Source: an uncultured Verrucomicrobiota bacterium | Lineage (GTDB): Bacteria > Verrucomicrobiota > Kiritimatiellia > RFP12 > UBA1067 | Reading direction: 5' to 3' | DNA length: 11,407 nucleotides | Assembly: GCA_946631535.1 (NCBI GenBank) | Contig: CAMPAF010000064.1 | Coordinates: 1 to 11,407 of the forward strand | Shown: positions 6,176 to 11,407 of the stretch, in pieces | How the letters are laid out: each line of letters opens with the position of its first letter | Position numbering within the stretch: position 1 is the first letter of the stretch | Position numbers and translations under genes: made by a program | Notes under the pieces: generated by a model | Told to the model about the DNA's origin: nothing | The model's database searches: none | The model's input: only the letters and a program-made list of their open reading frames with translations

Positions 6176-6774
6176 AAATCACAGCCCCGACACAAATCCT
6201 CCTGCTCTCGCTTTTAACCATTCAACTTTCACCTTTCACCGCGCTCGCGGCGTTGCCGCAAGTGCGCTTCGAGCCTTGCCCGGCCTGCCGCGGCAAGAGG
6301 TCAGTCTCGCTCACGCCGCCAAACCTCGGGCAGTTCGACGGTGAGATCGGCGTGACGCCGGGCAAGCCGTTCAAGATACACCGCTTCGACGTGAAGCATG
6401 ACAAGTGCCCGCTCTGCAACGGCACAGGCCGCCACGAGCGCTGGACGCCCGCAACGCCGCCCGAGGACAAGACCGGCCTCGCGCCGTGCATCGACTGCCT
6501 CAGCACAGGCGTCGCCCCTTGCCAGAAGTGCAAGAAGACCGGCTACGTCCAGTGCAACAAGTGCCAAAGCGACAAAAGCAAGAAGCCCGGCTGGATTCTC
6601 ACGGAGGAACGCACTGCAGGCCGCACCTCGCGCCACGTGAAGAAGATCGTCTCTCCCTGCGGCACATGCGGCGGGATCGGAAAGGTGGAATGCCCAGCGT
6701 GCGAGGGGCGCGGCGGCACAATCTGCAAGAAATGCTCTGGAGAGGGGTATGTCCCCAGGAAGGAACGCAAATGA
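6172..6774 (+). CDS. exported Cys-rich protein with eight DnaJ-type CxxC zinc motifs
   Basis: A 200-residue protein with an N-terminal signal peptide (MKITAPTQILLLSLLTIQLS, probable cleavage after ALA near residue 26) and eight CxxC motifs. These start at Cys36, 79, 106, 117, 128, 163, 174 and 185. Several are full CxxCxGxG repeats as in the DnaJ zinc centres (CPLCNGTG, CGTCGGIG, CPACEGRG, CKKCSGEG). In DnaJ two such motifs hold one Zn, so up to four zinc sites are possible. There is no J domain and no substrate-binding domain. The role is unknown; a periplasmic zinc or redox-sensitive scaffold or chaperone-like part is plausible. The start follows GGAG by 7 bases and overlaps the regulator stop as ATGA. 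The gene is embedded between a sigma-54 activator and a Ser/Thr kinase, which suggests that it belongs to their signalling path. The hydrophobic core of the signal peptide includes a small heptanucleotide repeat. Confidence 0.85.
   Translation: MKITAPTQILLLSLLTIQLSPFTALAALPQVRFEPCPACRGKRSVSLTPPNLGQFDGEIGVTPGKPFKIHRFDVKHDKCPLCNGTGRHERWTPATPPEDKTGLAPCIDCLSTGVAPCQKCKKTGYVQCNKCQSDKSKKPGWILTEERTAGRTSRHVKKIVSPCGTCGGIGKVECPACEGRGGTICKKCSGEGYVPRKERK
6212..6239 (+). repeat. four-copy heptanucleotide repeat in the signal-peptide region
   Basis: Four 7-bp units: TTTTAAC, CATTCAA, CTTTCAC, CTTTCAC. The last two are identical and the first two each differ at two positions. The stretch is AT-rich against its surroundings and encodes about LTIQLSPFT, part of the hydrophobic signal core. 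With four units and two imperfect ones, chance cannot be ruled out. Confidence 0.5.
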
Positions 6775-7715
6775 GTGAAGACACGTCAGTCGTCCAGCCC
6801 ACGCGCGTGATGCGGAAGATATCGCGCGACGTGCCGCCCAACATTCCATTCCTGGAGTTCGACCGCATCGCAGGACGCGGCGGCATGGCCGTCGTGTGGC
6901 GCGCATGGCACAAGGACCTCCAGCGCTACGTCGCGGTCAAGGTCCTCGACAAGAGCTTCGCCGTCACCGGGCAGGACCTGCGGCAGTTCATGGTCGAGGT
7001 CAAGACAATGAGCAGCCTCCACCACCAGGGCATCGTGCAGGGCTACGGCGCCGACTATGCAGACGGACGCTACTACTTCATAATGGACTACGTGGACGGC
7101 TACACGTTCGGTTCGCTTCTCAAGCGCAAGGCCAGACTGCAGCAGATAGACGCCGTAATCATATGCGAGTCCGTCGCCGATGCCATGAAGTACGCATGGG
7201 ACCAGTTCGGGATCATCCACTGCGACATCAAGCCGGACAACATAATGGTCGATAGCGACGGCACCGTGAAGGTCCTAGACCTCGGCCTGTGCCAGTCGAC
7301 AGCCGTCCTCAAGAACACTACCCGCGCAGAAGAAGTCGTCGGCACTCCCGCCTACATAAGCCCCGAGCAGATATACGGCGACGTGGAACTCGACTGCCGG
7401 GCGGACATCTACAGCCTCGGCGCCACGCTGTACCACCTCACGACAGGCCGCATGCTCTTTCCGATAATGTCTAACGACGACATTCTCCGTGCGCATGTCG
7501 ATCCGCAGCAGCAGGCTCCGGACCCGAGAACGATGGCCCCGCTGCTTTCGGAAGGATTCGTCCGCCTCATGGCCGGCATGGTGGTCAAGGAGCGCGAACA
7601 GCGCTACCAGACGTGGGACGACGTCTTCAACGACGCACGGATTGTCGAGGAAGGCGGCACGTTGCCGCCCCTTCCCGCAGGCACGGTGTCGTCCATCAAG
7701 CTGGACAAGCCCTGA
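6771..7715 (+). CDS. soluble Hanks-type Ser/Thr protein kinase (non-RD)
   Basis: A 314-residue bacterial Ser/Thr kinase made almost wholly of the catalytic domain (about 25-295), without a transmembrane helix or extracellular sensor. Seen are the glycine loop GRGGMAVV (35-42), VAVK with catalytic Lys57, and an alpha-C Glu near residue 76. The catalytic loop is HCDIKPDN (150-157), with Asp152, Lys154 and Asn157, but Cys151 in place of the HRD arginine. The metal motif is DLG (170-172), followed by the GTPAYISPEQ activation segment (191-200) and DIYSLG (212-217). All residues needed for catalysis are present. HCD marks it as a non-RD kinase, a class often less dependent on activation-loop phosphorylation. 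ATG at 6771 has AGGAAGG upstream and overlaps the previous stop as ATGA. It is the last gene of the operon, and its stop abuts the opposing GH2 stop. Substrates are unknown; the neighbouring regulator or kinase are candidates by context only. Confidence 0.94.
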   Translation: MSEDTSVVQPTRVMRKISRDVPPNIPFLEFDRIAGRGGMAVVWRAWHKDLQRYVAVKVLDKSFAVTGQDLRQFMVEVKTMSSLHHQGIVQGYGADYADGRYYFIMDYVDGYTFGSLLKRKARLQQIDAVIICESVADAMKYAWDQFGIIHCDIKPDNIMVDSDGTVKVLDLGLCQSTAVLKNTTRAEEVVGTPAYISPEQIYGDVELDCRADIYSLGATLYHLTTGRMLFPIMSNDDILRAHVDPQQQAPDPRTMAPLLSEGFVRLMAGMVVKEREQRYQTWDDVFNDARIVEEGGTLPPLPAGTVSSIKLDKP

Positions 7716-7724
7716 TCAGGGCTT
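7707..7724. terminator. perfect 18-bp palindrome holding both convergent stop codons; possible bidirectional terminator
   Basis: AAGCCCTGATCAGGGCTT equals its own reverse complement. Its centre, TGATCA, is the kinase stop (7713-7715) joined to the GH2 stop (7716-7718, read on the other strand), so both proteins end Lys-Pro. RNA from either strand can fold a stem of seven base pairs with a four-base loop. There is only a very short U-run (CTTTC) to the right and none to the left, so factor-independent termination is uncertain. No other terminator is possible between the two genes without entering a coding region. Confidence 0.6.
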
Positions 7725-9584
7725 TCGCACGGCCTTCTCGAACGCGTCAAAGACTTTCTGGTGGAAGGCACGGATATGCGCCTTGTCGAACTTCACGGTC
7801 GTGCGGTCGTAGGTGATTAGCCCGTTCATCTCGCGCTCGACATCGGTCGTCTGCGTGTAGATGCTGCCACCCAGCCCCTTTCCGACGAAGTTGGCAAGCA
7901 TGTCCATCATCTTGCCGTAGCGAGCCTCTGCGGCCTCAACGGAGTTCTCCTTCGTGTAGGTGTGCTGCTTCTTCGTGTCGCCAGCCCACTCCTTGCCGGG
8001 CACGATGTAAGTGATTCCGCCGAACTCGCCTACGAACGAGATGCGGCGGTCGTTCGCCTCGAAGAGGATCGGGTCGGGATAGTGGTGGCTGTCCACCACG
8101 TCCGCGGCTTCGCATTCGCCGGCCGGCCGATGCGCAGTCTGCGCGCGCTTGCCGCGCCAGTCGTTGTTGAGCGGGTTGCCGAGCACCTGGCCACCCTCGG
8201 AGTCGTTCCAGCCTGACGGGCCGTTCACGAGGCGCGAAGGGTCGTAGCCTTTCACCCAGTCGAGCGTCATGTGCGTGAGCAGCGCGCGCGGCTGTCCCCA
8301 CCCCTCGTTGTAGGGAATCCACATCAAGATGGCTGGCACGTTGTAGAGATGGTCGATCACACGCTTCAGGTCGCGCCGGTAGAAGCCGTAGCGCACGGTG
8401 TCCTCCCTGCCGCCGATGCCCTTCATGCCGTGACGCTCGCGCGGCACGTCGCTCGGCATGTCCTGCAGGACGATCAGGCCCAGCTTGTCGCAGATCGAGT
8501 AGTAGCGCAGAGGCTCCACCTTGATGTGCTTGCGTAGCGCGTTGAAGCCCATCTCCTTGAGCGTGCGGATGTCGAACTCCATCGCAGCCTCTGACGGCGG
8601 CGTGAGAAGTCCGTCGGGCCACCAGCCCTGGTCGAGCGTGCCCATCACGTAGTACGGCTTACCGTTCAGGAAGAAGCGCCAGATGCCGTTCTCGTCGCGC
8701 CGCTTCTCAAGCGAGCGCATCGCGAAGTACCCCTCGATGGCGTCCGTCCCGTAGCGCATGCGGAAACCGTACAGCGCCGGCGACTCCGGGCTCCAGCACG
8801 CGAACCCTTCCGGCATCTTCACCACGATGTCGCGGCCGGGAAGCCCCTTCCCCTTCACGGCGTCTATCGCGTGGCCGTCCTTCAGCACATCGATCTCCAC
8901 GAGCGCCGCGCCCGGACGCGACACGTCGACCTTGAACGTCACCGTCCCTGCGTGGATGTCAGGCGTCACGCGGTACGATACCACGTAGTCCTCCGGCACC
9001 TCCTCCGTCCAGACGCTCCCGAGTATTCCGGAGCAGCGGTGGTAGAAGCATGACGACGGATCGAGGATCTGCTTTCCGGTGGAGCCGAACGCGCCAGTCT
9101 CGGTAGGATCCCACACGAGCACCGTCAGCTCGTTCGCGCCTTCCTTCGCCTTGTCGGTGATGTCGATGACCCACGGCACGTTCATGGACTCGTGCGGCAC
9201 GTCAAGCTCGTCGTGCCCGAGGAACGCCTGCGCGCGGAAGTCGACGGAGTCGAAGTGGAGAAGCGTCCGCACGCCAGGCTTCTTCGAGACGTCGATCGTG
9301 CGCCGGTACCACAGGAACTCGTCGGGCGCCAGGTCACGCCCCACGCCCGAGAGCTTTGACTCGATGGCGAACGGCACGGTGATCTTGCCCTGCCACGACG
9401 TCGGCCGCACGAACGTGTTCGAGATCGCCGTCACCGCGTAGTCCCACTCGCCGTTCAGGCAAGTCCAGTTCGCACGCACCATCTGCGGACGGGGATAGAG
9501 GTCCCACGGGACCTTGGCCTCCGCAGCGACTGCCACCAATGCCGCGCAAGCGGCGCCCATCAAGCAAAAACGATAGTTCTTCAT
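7716..9584 (-). CDS. secreted glycoside hydrolase family 2 enzyme
   Basis: A 622-residue GH2 glycosidase with a signal peptide (MKNYRFCLMGAACAALVAVA, likely cleavage after AEA at residue 23), so it acts in the periplasm or outside the cell. It has the jelly-roll sugar-binding domain (about 25-200, with WTCLNGEWDYAV and FLWYRRTIDV), an Ig-like sandwich (about 200-290) and a TIM barrel (about 300-600). The retaining-enzyme residues are visible: acid/base Glu427 in IPYNEGWG and nucleophile Glu520 in FVGEFGG. GH2 includes beta-galactosidases, beta-glucuronidases, beta-mannosidases and others, and the substrate cannot be read from the sequence. The length is short for LacZ but usual for compact GH2 enzymes of gut bacteria. 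GAGG occurs shortly before the ATG. The gene lies 63 bases downstream of the sialidase/beta-helix gene on the same strand and is convergent with the Ser/Thr kinase. Confidence 0.95.
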   Translation of the reverse strand: MKNYRFCLMGAACAALVAVAAEAKVPWDLYPRPQMVRANWTCLNGEWDYAVTAISNTFVRPTSWQGKITVPFAIESKLSGVGRDLAPDEFLWYRRTIDVSKKPGVRTLLHFDSVDFRAQAFLGHDELDVPHESMNVPWVIDITDKAKEGANELTVLVWDPTETGAFGSTGKQILDPSSCFYHRCSGILGSVWTEEVPEDYVVSYRVTPDIHAGTVTFKVDVSRPGAALVEIDVLKDGHAIDAVKGKGLPGRDIVVKMPEGFACWSPESPALYGFRMRYGTDAIEGYFAMRSLEKRRDENGIWRFFLNGKPYYVMGTLDQGWWPDGLLTPPSEAAMEFDIRTLKEMGFNALRKHIKVEPLRYYSICDKLGLIVLQDMPSDVPRERHGMKGIGGREDTVRYGFYRRDLKRVIDHLYNVPAILMWIPYNEGWGQPRALLTHMTLDWVKGYDPSRLVNGPSGWNDSEGGQVLGNPLNNDWRGKRAQTAHRPAGECEAADVVDSHHYPDPILFEANDRRISFVGEFGGITYIVPGKEWAGDTKKQHTYTKENSVEAAEARYGKMMDMLANFVGKGLGGSIYTQTTDVEREMNGLITYDRTTVKFDKAHIRAFHQKVFDAFEKAVRKP

Positions 9585-9613
9585 TGTCCTCTATGCCTCA
9601 AAAGTTTCCTGTA

Positions 9614-9642
9614 ATTTTACCCTATAATCCCCGCTCGCGCAA
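9614..9642 (-). promoter_or_regulatory. candidate promoter for the GH2 gene
   Basis: On the minus strand TTGCGC (9642-9637) lies 17 bases from TAAAAT (9619-9614), in the 63-base gap between the beta-helix gene and the GH2 gene. The predicted start near 9607 leaves a leader of about 23 bases. The -10 is good and the -35 matches only its first three positions. Read-through from the upstream gene is equally possible. Confidence 0.45.
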
Positions 9643-9647
9643 GCCCG

Positions 9648-11407
9648 TCAGATCGGACGCACGCGGAACGGCTCCGTGGCGGGCACAACAGTCGGCGCAA
9701 TGCCCTTCGCATCCTTGACCTCGACCTTGGGTTCGCCTCCCCACGTGCGGAAGAACGGACCCTTCACGCCCTCCACCTTCAGGTTCTCTGCCTTGATCTT
9801 CTCCACATGCGCGCCGCGGATGAACTCCGGCGGCTCTCCGACGAAGGAAATGGACACGTCCTTGAACGACAGGTCGAAAGGCAGGTCCTTGTCGCCGTAG
9901 GCGCAGAGCGGCAGCTTGACGCCCGACGCCTTCACCTTCTCGAACCGGACGTTCTTCAGGGGCATGCCGCGCTGCCAGGTCTCGTTGCCCGAATAGTTGT
10001 AGTGGAGGAAACGGTCCACGTCGCGGCACGTCACGTTGCGGAACACGATGTTCCCCGGCGTGCGGCGCACCTGGATGGAGAAGTCGGCGTAGTACGTGAG
10101 GAGCGAGAGCATGTTACGCCGCTCGTGGACGCCCGCCATCGCCCCTGCCGCCTTCTCCGCCTGCGTGAGCGAGCCGCGGAAGAGGTACTTCGCGGGACCG
10201 TGGCACACCGTGTTCTCCACCAGCACGTCGTACCCGCCGAAGCGGAACGCGCTGCACGCGGTGTTGAGGTCGCAGTTGCGCACGCGCACGTGCTCGTTGT
10301 CGAAGCCCGCGATGCAGTCGTCGCCCGTCGCGATGCGGCAGTTCTTCACGACCACGTCGTTGCAGACCGAGAAGTGCGGCCCGTCGTGCCCCGCGATGAT
10401 GTCGAGGTCGTCGAAGACGATGTTCGCGTTCTCGAACGCGCAGAACGACCAGTTGCCCGTATGGCGGATGTTGAGCCCGCGGAAGACGAGGTTCGTGGCG
10501 TAGTGCACAGAGATGCCGTGCACGCCGCGGTACCCCTCCTCGTTTGTCGCGTCGTAGCTGTTGCAGCCGTCGATCGCGCTCCCCTTCTCGCCGATGATCG
10601 CCACGTCGACCGCGTCGTAGATTCGGATCATCGCGTCGCACCACCGGCTGCCGTAGATTCTGGAGAGCTTCACCTTGCCGCGCAGCGCGGGGTCTTTCTT
10701 CACCTGCTGGTTCGTGAAGCCAGGATACTGCAGGTCCTTCGCGCGCGCCGGTTCGAGCTTGTCGCCCGCGAGGATGCGGTAGCGCTCGCAGTCGCGCGCG
10801 CCCTTCAGCACCGCCCCGCTCTTGAGGTGGAGCGTGGTGCGGCTGCGGAGACGCAGCCCGCCCACGTTGTATGTGCCGGGCGCGAGCGTCACCGTGCCGC
10901 CTCCCGCCTTGAAGCACTCGTCGAACGCCGCCTGCACGCGCGCCGTCGCGTCCGCGCCGTCCGTCGGCGCCGTGACGGGGAAGTCGCGCCCGCCGACGGC
11001 CGGCTTGATCCGCGAAGTCACCGTCACGCCGATCTTCGTCCGTGGCGAGACGGGCCTGCCCGCAAGGACATCCGCCTCGGTGAAGCGACCGAAGAGGATT
11101 TCGCGGTCGCCGCAGCGGTCGTAGTCCCACACGGCGTAGATGGTGCCGTCCTGGCCGAGCGTGAAGTCGGGGTACGTGGCGCTCGGACGCGCGTCTAGGA
11201 GCAACCCGCCCTTCCACGTCTTGCCCTCGTCGTCCGAGACGTACGCCGTCAGGTTCTTCCGTCCCTGGTTGGCGTCCGGCCTGTCTCCGTTCTTGATGAG
11301 CAGCAGTTTCCCGCTTGGGAGGCGCGTCACCGCGCGACGCGTGGGCGTGTTCGCGAACGTGCCGGCCTCGATGGGCGACCACGTGTAGCCGCCGTCCTTC
11401 GAGAAGG
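9648..11407 (-). CDS. BNR/Asp-box sialidase-like domain fused to a GH28-like right-handed beta-helix, N-terminus beyond the right edge
   Basis: The frame is open to the window edge; 585 complete codons are present from 11405 and the true start is outside. Residues 1-115 carry two Asp-box motifs, SKDGGYTW (2-9) and SDDEGKTW (57-64). They are followed by YPDFTLGQDGTIYAVWDY and EILFGRFTEADVLAG, typical of the C-terminal part of exo-sialidase-like beta-propellers. From about residue 140 (DFPVTAPTDGADATARVQAA) a right-handed beta-helix of polygalacturonase (GH28) type begins. It shows GGGTVTLAPGTYNVGGL and the turn CRIATGDDCIAGF, with the paired Asp of GDDC at 362-363. The GH28 NTD motif is replaced by a GHDG (339-342), and the later HG and RIK motifs are not seen. 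Catalysis may therefore differ from true polygalacturonase. The protein ends FRVRPI. It probably acts on host or plant glycans outside the cell together with the GH2 enzyme. A GTG at 11330 exists but would cut the Asp-box domain, so it is not taken as the start. Confidence 0.85.
   Translation of the reverse strand, partial: FSKDGGYTWSPIEAGTFANTPTRRAVTRLPSGKLLLIKNGDRPDANQGRKNLTAYVSDDEGKTWKGGLLLDARPSATYPDFTLGQDGTIYAVWDYDRCGDREILFGRFTEADVLAGRPVSPRTKIGVTVTSRIKPAVGGRDFPVTAPTDGADATARVQAAFDECFKAGGGTVTLAPGTYNVGGLRLRSRTTLHLKSGAVLKGARDCERYRILAGDKLEPARAKDLQYPGFTNQQVKKDPALRGKVKLSRIYGSRWCDAMIRIYDAVDVAIIGEKGSAIDGCNSYDATNEEGYRGVHGISVHYATNLVFRGLNIRHTGNWSFCAFENANIVFDDLDIIAGHDGPHFSVCNDVVVKNCRIATGDDCIAGFDNEHVRVRNCDLNTACSAFRFGGYDVLVENTVCHGPAKYLFRGSLTQAEKAAGAMAGVHERRNMLSLLTYYADFSIQVRRTPGNIVFRNVTCRDVDRFLHYNYSGNETWQRGMPLKNVRFEKVKASGVKLPLCAYGDKDLPFDLSFKDVSISFVGEPPEFIRGAHVEKIKAENLKVEGVKGPFFRTWGGEPKVEVKDAKGIAPTVVPATEPFRVRPI

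Noticed and set aside
6405..6770. Upstream extension of the Ser/Thr kinase frame
   Set aside because: It overlaps the CxxC-rich gene in another frame and reads as shadow sequence; the ATG at 6771 has a Shine-Dalgarno sequence and the ATGA overlap seen elsewhere in the operon.
9807..11198. Long plus-strand open frame opposite the beta-helix gene
   Set aside because: Its product is Arg/Val/Ala-rich shadow with no recognisable domain, while the minus strand has clear Asp-box and beta-helix motifs.
11253..11330. GTG at 11330 as the start of the beta-helix protein
   Set aside because: The frame continues to the window edge and encodes another Asp-box (SKDGGYTW), so the gene begins outside.

Overview
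The window comes from a GC-rich bacterium with tightly packed genes: start and stop codons overlap or lie within about 60 bases of each other nearly everywhere. Gene content is core tRNA and translation-factor modification, an NtrB/NtrC-type two-component pair, a Hanks-type Ser/Thr kinase, a secreted GH2 enzyme and a sialidase/beta-helix protein. This mix would fit a host- or glycan-associated member of the PVC group (Kiritimatiellota/Lentisphaerota-like Verrucomicrobiota). That placement is inference from style and content; no marker gene here proves it.

Bases 1-3580, minus strand: a probable four-gene operon read from right to left. It runs mnmE (tRNA U34 modification GTPase), an ApbE-type lipoprotein flavin transferase, an EpmA-like lysyl-tRNA-synthetase paralogue (EF-P lysylation), and the first 54 residues of an IlvD/Edd dehydratase cut by the left edge. 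Gaps are 16, 11 and 32 bases. The mnmE gene carries two in-frame low-complexity expansions: a 17-copy degenerate 9-bp repeat in the N-terminal domain, and a pair of GC-rich repeat blocks in opposite orientation on either side of the G4 motif of the G domain.

Bases 3581-3686: a divergent promoter region with a near-consensus sigma-70 promoter (TTGCAA, 16 bp, TATAAT with an extended -10) pointing right and a TGGTAAAAT extended -10 pointing left.

Bases 3687-7715, plus strand: a four-gene operon in which all three junctions are ATGA overlaps. The genes encode a soluble PAS histidine kinase, an NtrC-family sigma-54 activator, an exported protein with eight CxxC motifs of the DnaJ zinc-centre type, and a soluble Ser/Thr kinase with an HCD catalytic loop. 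It looks like one signalling module, and I do not recognise it as a described system. It is the best candidate for something new here.

Bases 7716-11407, minus strand: a secreted GH2 glycosidase, preceded in transcription order by a gene running off the right edge that fuses a BNR/Asp-box sialidase-like domain to a GH28-like right-handed beta-helix. Together they suggest a glycan-degradation locus extending to the right. The kinase and GH2 genes meet tail to tail with no base between their stop codons, and both stops sit at the centre of a perfect 18-bp palindrome.

No tRNA, rRNA, CRISPR array, insertion sequence or attachment site was seen. There is no gene-free stretch longer than about 110 bases.
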